Assembly (NCBI GenBank): GCA_013396915.1
Contig: VWZL01002036.1
Coordinates: 348,577-412,576, forward strand
Source of the DNA: Stercorarius parasiticus
Taxonomy: Eukaryota; Chordata; Aves; Charadriiformes; Stercorariidae
DNA length: 64,000 bases
Reading direction: 5' to 3'
In this document: piece by piece, positions 1 through 10,900 of the stretch
Layout of the letters: each line of letters opens with the position of its first letter
How positions within the stretch are numbered: the stretch's first letter is position 1
Notes under the pieces: model-generated
Seen by the model: only the letters and a program-made list of their open reading frames with translations
The model's database searches: none
Told to the model about the DNA's origin: nothing
Made by a program: the position numbers and the translations under genes

Positions 1-48
1 AGCCGGGCTGCAGGAGGCCGGCAGAGAAGGGGAGCTCAAGGCCAACCC

Positions 49-73
49 GGGGAGGGGTGGGGGGGAGCCGGGG
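49..73 (+). other. Potential G-quadruplex motif
   Basis: Four G-tracts of at least four (49-52, 54-57, 59-65, 70-73) are separated by loops of 1, 1 and 4 bases, which meets the usual G4 pattern. Such motifs are common in vertebrate promoters. Confidence 0.6.
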
Positions 74-151
74 TTGGCTTGTCCTGGGCTTGTGTGGCAT
101 CTTATCTGGTGGCGAGAGCAAACTGCGCGCCCGAGAAACGGCTTTCACAAG

Positions 152-542
152 GGTTAATGCGTTTCGCCGCAGTGAAATGTCCCGGGAATGTGGAATGTCT
201 TCCTCCGGAGGCGGAGGGAAAGGCAGGAGGGACAGGGAGAGGCATCCCATTTATCCCGGGAAACACGGGAAATGCCTGAGCCGAGGGACGCTGGCTGCCA
301 TGCCATAGAGCCCCACAGAAACCTCTCTGTCCTTTGTGTGAAGAAAGGCTTTGTGCAAAGATCAAAAAGGACAGAAGAAAGTACGAATTAAACTTTCAGC
401 CCTACGTACCACTTGGTGAGTGCCCTGCGCCTTGCAGTTCACTCACTGGGAAAATACACTCACCCATCCTCCTTGCAGTCCTCCTTTCCCTCCTCTTAAC
501 ATTTTTCTGTTCTCTGATTCCCTCCATCTTCTGGGATTTTGT
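152..542 (+). repeat. 391-bp direct repeat, left copy (ends at an N)
   Basis: Bases 152-542 match 1955-2345 at a constant offset of 1803 with no indel. The only difference I found is GT at 416-417 against TA at 2219-2220. An N follows at 543. This looks like overlapping contig ends placed twice rather than a genomic tandem repeat. Confidence 0.9.
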
Positions 543-543
543 N

Positions 544-1953
544 AAACCAAAACACCCTCCAAGAAATAAAATAAAATAAAATAAAATAAAATAAAATAAA
601 ATAAAATAAAATAAAATAAAATAAAATAAAATAAACAAACGAAAGCAAACCCAACTCAGCAAACAAAACCCTCACTTTACAGCCTGCTTCGTTGTCGTAG
701 TTCAATGCATATATGCATATCTGGGGTAAAGTATTAGCAGTCAGGAATGTGAAATAATCAGATTTACTTCTGAATAGGTGGGAAGCGAGGCAGGAGTGCG
801 GTTATTTCAACGAATGCTTTAAAATCGTGTTCTTTGACGGCTGCCGGCGTCCGGTGTTTAACTTCTGCTGGAACGACTGTTCCCAGAAATAAACTTTCAA
901 ACATAAATAAACTTTCAGAATTCATAGGAATTAACATGTTAGCGGATTTGCCGGGGCAGAAAATGAAGTGCAGGCGCTGCAGTCAGCTCCGCGAGGGAGC
1001 AGGCACGGCAGCAGCCGGCTTTGAGAGGCAGGCTCATCAATGCAACTCGCTCTCGGGCTTTTTTAATTTTTATAACTGGTCGCATAAAAATGCGCATTGT
1101 GAAATATATCTTCGTATAACTGAGAATAAATGTATCTGAGAACTCTGCGATCCGTTCAGAGATGCTCCGCCCATAGAGCAAAATAGGAACCCCGACCGGG
1201 TAAGTTACTCGTAATTATTTTTTTTTTTCGGAGTTTAATTCAAGCGGCGAGAACACGATCCCCAGCGCCCGCCCCCTCTCCCCCCCAGCTTTGATCGTCC
1301 CAGAAACACATTTTTATGCTTCCCACACAGGATAGAGGTAGCAATGCTTCCCTCATGACATGGTCTTCTCCTACGGGAGCATCTCAAATGCAAAAATTAT
1401 TCGAGGCAGTTGGTGCGGATGTCAGGAACTTCTGCTGGAGTTTCTCGCAGCTTCTCCGGACCCCGAGAGCTTGTCAAGGTACTTCTGGTCGCCATCAGGC
1501 TCCCTCCTCAACCAGAGGTTCACCCGAGTGGGTCGGTCAGCTGTCGCCTTCGGTGATTAATTAAAGAATTGGCGGTGGCCGGTAAAAACTCTGTCCCTGA
1601 GCTGGCCTCTCCCTGAGGTGTCTGCCACAGGAGCGGAGGGCACTCGGTATCTCTCAGAAATGGTTCACGCCTTCTGTTGCAGCCCTCTGTTCACGGTTTT
1701 CTTAGAGCTGCCGTAGTTAAGAGTGAAGGGTTCTTGCTTAATTTTTAATTTTTATTATTTATTTTTGTTTTGGGAAGCCAAACGGCGCGTTAGAGAAGAT
1801 GCCTGCCGTGCAGCTAGCACCGCCGACGGCGTGTCTTCCCCGTTACCTTCAGGTCAATGGCGGCAAAGCGATGCCCGCCCCGATGCCCCGGCCCCCACCG
1901 CGCCCTGGGGAGGGAAGGGGCCGAGAGGTCCCCGCTGCCGGCATCCCGACCCC
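544..1953. other. Contig between two single-N joins, moderately GC-rich, no gene recognised
   Basis: This 1410-bp piece starts near a (TAAAA)n array and ends in CpG-rich DNA (about 1785-1953). Frames of up to about 100 codons occur but none resembles a known protein. Its placement between the two 391-bp copies is doubtful. Confidence 0.6.
564..635. repeat. (TAAAA)n microsatellite
   Basis: About 14 uninterrupted 5-base units AAAAT/TAAAA. It lies directly inside the contig border at 543 and may have broken the assembly there. The long Phe/Tyr/Ile/Leu reading frames across it on the minus strand are a by-product. Confidence 0.97.
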
Positions 1954-1954
1954 N

Positions 1955-2345
1955 GGTTAATGCGTTTCGCCGCAGTGAAATGTCCCGGGAATGTGGAATG
2001 TCTTCCTCCGGAGGCGGAGGGAAAGGCAGGAGGGACAGGGAGAGGCATCCCATTTATCCCGGGAAACACGGGAAATGCCTGAGCCGAGGGACGCTGGCTG
2101 CCATGCCATAGAGCCCCACAGAAACCTCTCTGTCCTTTGTGTGAAGAAAGGCTTTGTGCAAAGATCAAAAAGGACAGAAGAAAGTACGAATTAAACTTTC
2201 AGCCCTACGTACCACTTGTAGAGTGCCCTGCGCCTTGCAGTTCACTCACTGGGAAAATACACTCACCCATCCTCCTTGCAGTCCTCCTTTCCCTCCTCTT
2301 AACATTTTTCTGTTCTCTGATTCCCTCCATCTTCTGGGATTTTGT
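1955..2345 (+). repeat. 391-bp direct repeat, right copy (starts after an N)
   Basis: This is the second copy of 152-542, preceded by an N at 1954. The copy runs on without interruption into the intergenic DNA at 2346. The pattern contig A ending in X, N, insert, N, contig B starting with X suggests A and B really overlap through X. Confidence 0.9.
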
Positions 2346-3500
2346 TTCTGGCTTGTCCCTGCATTCCTTTTGATGCTTTTCTATACACTTGCTTCCCAAA
2401 GGGTTCTTAATTCAACCTCCAAACTGTTTTCCATTGGCTTTTGCACATCACCTTCAATTTTATGTTTAAGAGATTACTGAGCTGGGCTTGAATTTTTTGG
2501 TTTGAAACTATGCTGTCTTGGGAAAGGCATTAAGGTGTTGCCAGGAATACCAGTATGAGACAGGCAAACTGGTGCCAGGCTTTTGGAGCACACGTGTGTG
2601 CCTGGCTCTGTAGCAAGGCTGTTTGGCGCCTTAGTAGAGACAAGTGATCTGAAGGGACCTTAGAGGGGACGTGGCAAATGTTACAGTGCCTGTGGGGACA
2701 GCCCTTTTTCTGATTCCCTTGGGCTCCATTTGTTAATTCTCATCATCACCTTAGTTAGGCTCCTTTATGAAACATTAATTTTTGTTTTGTTCCCAAGTTA
2801 CTGGCTTGTCAGTAAATCAAACAGGAACATACCCACTTAGGAAAAGCACATAGCATAAATAAAAACATACAAATTAATAAAAACAAATGAATGGTGGAAG
2901 CAGCACCTAAAGCAAGGACTTCGTAACATTGGACTTTTTGATATTCTTTGAGCTGGGCAGCTACAGCCTTGCCACAGTGTCTGGCAGGGGAAATGCTTGT
3001 TTATGTATATGTGTATACATATACATGCATACATATATATAGTGTTAAGCAGCACCAGAGCACAGGCTGGAGCACTGGATGTCTGCCACCATTCCTGTCC
3101 CACTGTTGAAATGCTCCTTGGCAGCCCTTGGGCCCCCATCACCCACCCATCTCCCAGCCAGGGGTTACTCCAGCCTGGGAACTTTGTCACCTCCTTCTTT
3201 TGGAGGCAGGGAGTGCTCACACGTAGGGACAGGCTCCAGATGGACCATGGCAGCTGCCCAAGCCCCGCTGGGGCACCTCAGCAGGGGCTGCAGAGGCAAC
3301 AGGCGCCTCGCCTGGCATTGCATGGCCTGGAGTCCTCTCCAGGAAGGCTTTTCTGCAGCAGGCTTTTAACCACGGCCAGAAGCAGGGCAGAACCATCCTC
3401 CAACACACAAGCCTCGTAGCTCGAGCAGTAAGGAAGACAGGTAACTTCGTGTAGGTCTCTCCTTTTAAGAGTTCAAGCACAACTGCATGCAAACAGAAAG
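2346..3500. other. Intergenic DNA, no gene seen
   Basis: Ordinary AT-rich to mixed sequence. It includes an alternating TATG/TACA-type stretch at about 3001-3042. The frames here show no recognisable domain. Confidence 0.7.
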
Positions 3501-3872
3501 ACCTGGGTCTGTTTAGTCTGGAGAAGGCTGAGAGGGGATCTCATCAATGCTTATAAATATCTAAAGGGCGGGTGTCAAGAGGATGGGGCCAAACAATTTT
3601 CAGTGGTGCTGGTGGCAGGACAAGGGGCTATGAGCACAAGCTGGAACACAGGAAATTCCATCTCAACATGAGTCAAAACTTGTTTACTTTGAGGGTGATG
3701 GGGCACTGGAACAGGCTGCCCAGAGAGGCGGTATAGTCTCCTTCTCTGGAAACATTAAAAACGCGCCTGGATGCATTCTGTCCAGTCTGCTCTAGGTGAC
3801 CTTGGTCTGGCAGAGGGGTTGGACTGGCTGACCGTCCAACTCCTACCATTCTGTGACTCTGTGATTCTGTGA
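3501..3872 (+). mobile_element. CR1 LINE 3' end, 5'-truncated
   Basis: The sequence has the hallmarks of the bird CR1 3' region: a GTCTGGAGAAGGCTGAGAGG start, the GGAACAGGCTGCCCAGAGAGG block, the GGTTGGACTGGCTGACC block, and three 8-bp tail units at 3848-3871 (ATTCTGTG, ACTCTGTG, ATTCTGTG). It is diverged, so the insertion is old. The left boundary is approximate. Confidence 0.92.
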
Positions 3873-6800
3873 AACAGTGCCTGGTGGGCAGCAGACCCAC
3901 ATCTATCCGCTGTTTACAAGTTTTAGCAATTTATTTTATACAGTAACTGCCAAGTTCTGTGAGGAGGGACCAGATGTGAGTCTGTCTCCTTTCCTATCAG
4001 GGCTTTCCCCACGAAGGGGCAGAGGACCAGCCACCTCTCACCCGTGATGAGCGCTGAGCTCACCTCTGCCCCGTCTTGTTGTGTGCTCTCCAGGGTAACG
4101 CAAAGGCTGGTTCTCACGATGATCTCTGAAGAGATCTTTTTTAAGATAAAATTTAAAGTGTTTGTTACTGTGCTCTCTATTACTGTATTTAAATAATTAT
4201 ACGTTTCACTGACATGAGGATAAAAATGAAGCCTGGGGACAAAATAATAAAGATAATAGCAAACAGGTTAAGTTTACTTCACATACGAATTTTAAAAACA
4301 TATATAAAACTATAACAATTATTTCAGAAGTGGTTAGTGACTCTGGATTCATTCTCGGATGCTTAGCTTGGGGTATCACGAAGGCTTTGGTTAGCCCAGA
4401 GGTATATTTTTATTAGCGTTTTGAAAATGTTTTTCTGTGTGCAATCATTGAGGGCACTTAAATAATTAATAAAGACAAGGATGGGGCCCCACTTCCATCT
4501 GCTGCCCATTGGCTCTTCTGTTTCACTCTGGGCAGCATCAACATCGTGCTCAGGAGCAAACTGCCAGTCAGAACATCTTTTTTTTTTTATACTGAGAACC
4601 GAGGATGCTGATCTTTGTGATGAAAACCAAGGCAAGCTTCCTGGAAGCAGATGATGACTTCCCATCATTTCACATCCTGTTTCTGCAGTCAGCACTTGTA
4701 GTCTGAGGGCTCACCCGCCCGTTCTGGCGGTGCTGCTTCCTATTTCAGGGGCACGCATTTCATAGAGAAATATGTAGCTTTGGGTAAGCGAGGTGCATTT
4801 TTCTGCTTCGTATAAACATTATGTTAATCCTGAATGGGAAGTGCCCGGTCAGAGCCTGCCTGTAGTCATATGGCTGTTGTTGAACGTGTGGCTTCTGTTA
4901 TTCCTGGCTCTGCAGTTGGTGAACATGCTGTTCCTTCCACTTCCTTTGGTAGTGGTCATCTGCACTTTTTGAGGCTAATCCAGGGCACCACACACACACA
5001 CACTGTAGCCGTTCTTAAAAAAAAAGAATTCTTTGTCTTTCCTTCATGCACACTTATATTTGCACACAATATTTGCAATGCTTCATACATGGAAAAGACA
5101 TTTTCTGATTAACTTTATAAACGGAAGGTACAGTGAATTCAGAATTTATCCACTTTAAGCCCTTATATTTGGAGGAGAATGGGACAAACAATATCTCTGG
5201 GTTAGAATTTAAATCGGTGCCTTTTCTCTTGATTGCTGTGATACATGTAGAAAAAAAAATAAATGAGAAATATTTGTAAAGAGGCACAACATGCAAAGAC
5301 CTTGTGTGACATACATTTATTGTTATTCCAGAAAAGTACATGTTGCCAAAACTAACCAGTGTCTGGCCATTTTGACAAGAAGAGATGTGTCACTGATGCG
5401 TTGCCCAAAATCAGAATCATGCAAACCCATTTGTAACTCTCTTATATTTCACTGGGATTTTGAATATCATAAACTAATGAAAGTCTAACCTAGCAATAGT
5501 TTATTCATTGAAAGAGAGAAAACATGAGTTTGCTGAGGATTATTTAATCATCTCTAGGGCTGGTTGAAGGGAGACACCAATTTCTAGAAAGAACAGTCAT
5601 TAAAACACCTCTTATTAGAACCTTTTGTTTAGAAAATTTTTATCAAAATTTTAATAGCAGATCAGTAAACAGATTTATGATATCAATTATATCTTTATTT
5701 AGTACTGAGATTCTGATAACACTTAGAGGTTTCAGAAAGAGTTGGGTTTCTGTTATGTCCAATGCAATATGGACTTGCAGAAGAGTAATAGCTGATCCAG
5801 GGAAGTTTATCGTCTCTAGAGATGAAACGTCTCTTTTTTAAAATGAAGGACACTATTGTCTATAACTTATAGTAATGAAATTTCATTTCAGATTTCACTT
5901 CAGCATTTATCATAGACATTTATGTGGTTTTAAAAAATATTTTGTATTTATATATGTTTATATCTTGCTGATTTTAAAAAATCTAACCATTTATGTTGTT
6001 GAACGACTGGTTTTTATATTTGGAATTTGATTTGTACTCCAAAATTCATCTCCTTTGGGATCTCAGCCAAAACTTATGTGAGTTGGTGGTAGACTTGGCC
6101 TCTGTCTTTTTTGTAGTTGAATTACTACTCACCTCCAGCAAAAGATGGGGCTGCAAGTATTTTCCTCCCTCTTTATTAGCCCTTCATTTTTTTATTTTTT
6201 TCCCTTCAGTAGTTATTTGAATACACTTTCTTATCTTGGGAAATATCTACCACAACACTGATTTACTGCACCTCCGAGCTACGCACTGCTAAAAACACGA
6301 CCACTTCAGTAACTGCATCTCAGATGTGGAAAGGATAGGCAAGGGGCAGAGCTGAAAGTAAATTGCTTACATTTTTCCTCCTCCAGAGGCAATGGCGAGC
6401 ACCAGCCTTCATTCTTCCTGCAGAGGGAGGGAGCTGGGGACAGTTTGTGGCATCACGGAATGATGGCTGGTTTTGCCTGGTGTCTAGTTTTGTGTAAGCA
6501 CGAAGGGGTGCTTGGTAAGACTGCTTAGTTCTGCTTGAATCAGCCAAGAGCAAGACTTTTCCATGTGTGCATCCTTTGCAAAAAAAAGGATTGTCTAAAA
6601 TTAGAATTATTCAGAAACCCATCCTTAGTTGGGTTCATCACTCGGCTCTGCTTGGGCAGGTGACTGGAGGGCAACCATGGATAGGAGGGCAAATGCAAAG
6701 AAGACACCTGCACTTGCATGTGTAAAATTATGATTTCCTTGAAGTATAATAGTCTCAGTCTGGGTAGCTGTGTACAGCCACAGACCGTTTCTGTTGGTGA

Positions 6801-7210
6801 AATACGTGGTTACCTTTGCCGGTGAAACACTGCTTTTCAGAGGAATGTTTGATACTAAGGGTAGATGTTTTTAAGCTCCTCTGCAGACTTTTCATATTTT
6901 ACATTCTCTGACCAGTTTTTCCTGTGGCATATTAAGAGCATGTTGGATTTGCTTTTTGTGAGGCTGCTCTTTGAGCCATTTCAGTACCGGTATAAGGGGA
7001 GACAAGCCTGGTTTCTTTTGAAAGAACGAAAGTTTGAGAGGAGAAAGCAAACAGTACATTGGCCTCTAGCTCTACCAGCTCCTGTTAGTTACAAGAGACA
7101 ATTTATTATAGAGACAGTATTCAGCACAGTGTTGGAGTCAAGAATTAATTTCTTTAAAACTTGTTTGAGTGAATGGTCATTTCGAGCCACCAGAGATTTC
7201 TGGGTTAGTC
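3873..7210. other. Intergenic DNA, no gene seen
   Basis: AT-rich sequence with a short (CA)n at 4989-5003. A 137-codon frame at 6865-7278 was examined and not accepted as a gene. Confidence 0.7.
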
Positions 7211-7320
7211 CCTTCTGGTTTTATTTATTCTATTTCCTTCTTTTAATACTGTATTCTGTCTTTGTAAATGGGTCTTAAAAGCTTATTCAGATCATGAAAT
7301 CAAAAGAGAGGAAATATTTT
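7211..7320 (+). repeat. Diverged tandem duplication, copy 1
   Basis: It aligns to 7804-7908 through CCTTCTGGTTTTA, CTTTTAATACTGT (against CTTTTGACACTGT), CTTAAAAGCTTATTCAGATC and ATCAAAAGAGAGGAAATATTTT-type blocks, with one gap of several bases. The two copies are about 590 bp apart. They may be an old local duplication or two copies of an unrecognised repeat. Confidence 0.75.
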
Positions 7321-7803
7321 CCCCTCCAAAACAGCAGATAGAAAAAACAAGGCTTCTTTTATTTTAAAAAGTCATGCTGAATGATGAATACAGATTTTCA
7401 CTTTGGTGCAAACTTCTTTTTTTTTTTCCCTGTCAGCTATCAATAGTTTGAAAGACATACAAAACATTTTGAAATAAGAAGTAGTGCAGACACTGGTGGG
7501 TGTGCATTTTTTTTTTCCCATGGAGTGTGTTTTTAAAAACAGGTGTTGTTGTAACCCTTTGCAATAGAAATTTAAGATACTCTATTCACATTTAGACGGC
7601 GCATTTTTGTAGGACTAGGGTCTCTCTGAACTGCTAAGTTCAGAAGTGTTTGGAAAAATATTAAGAATAGCATGGGTTATGATAGAGTTGTTGGAACTGT
7701 TTAGGATGACGATGTTTACCTTGATGTCTCTGAGACTCACACCCTGCAAAGGATTTAAAGGCCTTAAACTCGTACGCTTTGTTCTCGGATTTTTGTTTTA
7801 ATT

Positions 7804-7908
7804 CCTTCTGGTTTTACTGATATTTGTTTCCTTTCTTTTGACACTGTTGTCTATGTTGGCTCTTAAAATCTTACTCAGATCTTGATATCAAAAGAGAGGA
7901 AGTATTTT
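7804..7908 (+). repeat. Diverged tandem duplication, copy 2
   Basis: This is the partner of 7211-7320 in the same orientation; the best-conserved part is TCAAAAGAGAGGAA at its right end. The similarity fades on both sides, extending perhaps 15-20 bases upstream. Confidence 0.75.
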
Positions 7909-10900
7909 CTTGTATCTTCCAGCTTGGCAGGGGGACTGGTTAATTCTTAAACTGTGAGTGTGGCATGGGATTTGAAGTTCTTACTTTGTTACCTCAAGTA
8001 TTATCACACACATTTGTTTGTATGTATCATGACTTTTGGTACCGTGATGTATGTAATTTCTTTTTGTAGTAACAATTATGACACAAATTTATTATTGTTA
8101 GAAAAGTAAATAATGGATTTTTGATTTATATCTGAACCAAAATTTGAAGCTTTTAATTTCAATTTGATCCCAAATTAATTCTTTTTTTTATTCTTCTTTT
8201 TTCCACATCAAGGTTTTAAATAAAAAATAAATAGTATTTTGAATTGAAAATGTGTCCAGTTTAATTTTTAAAGCATCAATAAACCCCCTGTTTTTCTGAA
8301 ATGAAACATCTGATTTTGACATATTCTGATACTCCTGCTAGTTAAAGATAAAAGATCTGAATTTTTTCGCCAGATTTAATTGTACTTTGTAGACCATCTC
8401 CCTGCAGTTCTGTTTTCTGAATAATTCACTATTCATAAAAAATAAAGTTCCTCAGTTGTTTTTGCAGTTTTATGCATTTGCTTATGCCTGCAAAATAAGT
8501 TCAGTAAGAAATGTTTACATATACCAGTTGATGTAGTAGGTGGTTCCAACGCACAAAGTAAAACAGGCATGCTGAATTTTCAAACTTGGTATGTGTGTAG
8601 AAGTACCTGCCAAGATGGAAAAATTAAATCATTAAGGAAAATTTTGTTTTTCCAAACTGTGGAGAAGTAATTAACAGGAACATAAAAATTATCAAAAGCT
8701 TTATCTATGTCTTAGGGGTCTCATAGCTATGAAGGTAAAGGGAGAACAAAAATATGATAGAAAGGAAAACATGGATGAAATACAAAAGACACAGGGATAA
8801 ACCAATAAATGGAAAAGGCCAGTCACTGAGGAAGCCTTGAGGTTCCCTGGCGAGTGTCCCTTCACTTTTCCTTTCCAAGCAAGCTCAGGCCCCGTGCAAG
8901 GGGTGGACATTTGCTGTGGTAGCTGTGCACCCTGCAAAACGTTGTCCACCCCAGACACCCAACAGCCCGACCCCGATGGGTGGCTCAGGCTGCTGGGATG
9001 GGGACGGGGACCTTTGGGAGTGTGCTTGAACTGTCAGGGAGGCTATTGCTACCCCTGTGTTGGAGAAAACACTTTGCTTCTCCACTGGAAAGTGGTCCTG
9101 GAAAGAAAAATTTTTGGCTGGCCGTGTTTGAAAAGGTGAACAGAGAACATTGTCTTCTAGGCAGATATTAGGATAACAGTTCCCTGATGCCCTGGCTACT
9201 TAACGAGCCCAGACCTAAGCCAAGGCGACCTTTGAGTAAGGTTGGACCCTTATTTAGCAGGCAAATCAATGATCAGTACAAATAGGTTAATCTGTAGTTA
9301 ACACTTGTGGGACTCAAGTATCCACAAAGCCAAGTACTTCTTGTTTGTCAGCTGCCAGTGGCAGGCGTGGCAGTCTCACATTTTTTTCCATGGATTTGGT
9401 GCTCCAAGATATCTGCTTTTATTAGCAGCAGTTGATCTCTCTGTAATGAGGTGACCACATTATGGCTTTATCAAATTTCTTCCCAAGAATGGTACTTCAT
9501 GTTCAGATTTTCTGTTTATGTCGCACAATATCACACAAAGAGCTGACACAAACCTCAGAAGTTGATTTATTGCAAGTGCTTCTTGCTGAGAAAGATTATT
9601 TTTATTTTTCTGTGAATATGCATCTTTTTAACTTTTATAGGGGAGGATTACATTCTCAACATTATTTTTTTTTGTTTGTACTGCAGCCATTTAATTAATA
9701 TTAATTTGTTAAATTAAAATTAAGAATCGCTTCCAGGAAATGATGCTAAAGGAATGCTTAAATGTACTTTTTAAATGTTTCTGATCCAAATGCCAACAAT
9801 TTCTTAAAAGAACATTAGTAGGAGGTCCATTCTTCAGTTTTATAAACATTTTTTCGCCTCACTAAGGCCCACAAGACCTGGGATAAGGCCAATGTAGACC
9901 AAAAACAAGTTGGCTGATACATGTGCAGAACTTAAGGCCAATATAAATGCATCTGCGTAATGTATGTGTATGAAAAATCTAGGGAAAACAGTTTGAAGAA
10001 GACCACCAACAACTAGATCACACATGAACATTTCTTTCATCTGCCTAAAGAGAATCATTGCAGAGACGTTGAGACAGTTTTATTTGTAGATTGTAGCAGG
10101 AGAGAAACCGGTGTTTTACAGACGTGTCCAGTCTGAGAGATGCAAAGAATAACCTATTATGGCACACGTAGAGAAACATATTAATTTTTTACAGATGACA
10201 TTTTCATAAGTGAAGCAGTTAGAACACAATAAATATCCATCTAAATTTATGATGCTACTTTGTAGTACGTCTCTGAAGAAATGTTTAATCCTTTAGCAAA
10301 AGTTGTAAGCATTTGCTAAGCCAAACTGATTAAATGCGTGTAAGCTGGCACTATGAACACTGTACTTCATCAGAAGAATTTAATAATGCATTAGGTGCTT
10401 GCAAGATATCCCAAATATAAGAAAAAACCTGCTTCCGTCTGGTAGGTAGAAAATGAAAATGCTGTTAGTAAAAGACCTGGGGCCTGTAACCCATGGTCAT
10501 CTTCACATGAGTTGTTCTGAAGGCCACTGTTCTGCCTTCGCAAGGGTTGCACATTTGCACTGTTTATTACGATTAAATCTGTACTCCAGCTTTCAAAGGG
10601 AAATGTCACACTAATGCCAGCATTTATTGGTATCCAGCAAAATTTAGAGACAATGAGTCCTTGCTCTTTCAAAATCAAACACTCTGTGAAGCAATTCTTT
10701 CCCCAGAAAGGGATTTGATCTCATTGTCTCATCTGGCATATGCAAAGCCACATCTAACCTTTTTTTTTTCCCCTGCTTCCAGGAGAAAAAAAAAGCCTAA
10801 ATGCAAAAAACCCAAACAAACAACCTCTCCTCACAACCCCAGCTACAAAAAATACATTGTGCTGCAGCTGTCCCTCCCTTGCCGAGTTTCCCTGTTCTGT

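Larger units (their letters stand above)
1..2110. promoter_or_regulatory. CpG-enriched, promoter-like region
   Basis: CpG dinucleotides and GC-rich stretches cluster at about 40-330, 830-1030, 1190-1560 and 1785-2110, unlike the AT-rich DNA to the right. The left edge carries a run of four G-tracts (49-73). In copy one of the repeat, an ACTTG|GTGAGT donor-like site at 411-420 would fit a non-coding first exon on the plus strand. By human synteny (SCFD1 followed by COCH, same orientation) it could alternatively be near a COCH promoter firing leftward. Neither is demonstrated; no coding exon was recognised. Confidence 0.35.

Noticed and set aside
57..391. Overlapping frames (66-87 codons) in the CpG-rich start, seen again at 1854-2194
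   Set aside because: They occur in several frames at once on both strands, resemble no protein, and their repetition is explained by the 391-bp duplicate.
402..705. Minus-strand frames with long repeated FILFY-type runs
   Set aside because: They are translations of the (TAAAA)n microsatellite at 564-635.
705..718. Perfect 14-bp palindrome ATGCATATATGCAT
   Set aside because: Simple alternating purine-pyrimidine palindromes are frequent by chance in AT-rich DNA, and no partner site or context was seen.
3079..3900. Frames of 75-140 codons at 2997-3900
   Set aside because: They lie over or beside the CR1 fragment and its flank; none resembles the CR1 reverse transcriptase, and only the untranslated 3' end is present.
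6865..7278. 137-codon plus-strand frame, the longest without Ns
   Set aside because: It has no recognisable domain, is rich in Phe/Leu as expected of T-rich DNA, overlaps a diverged non-coding duplication, and has no splice or poly(A) context.
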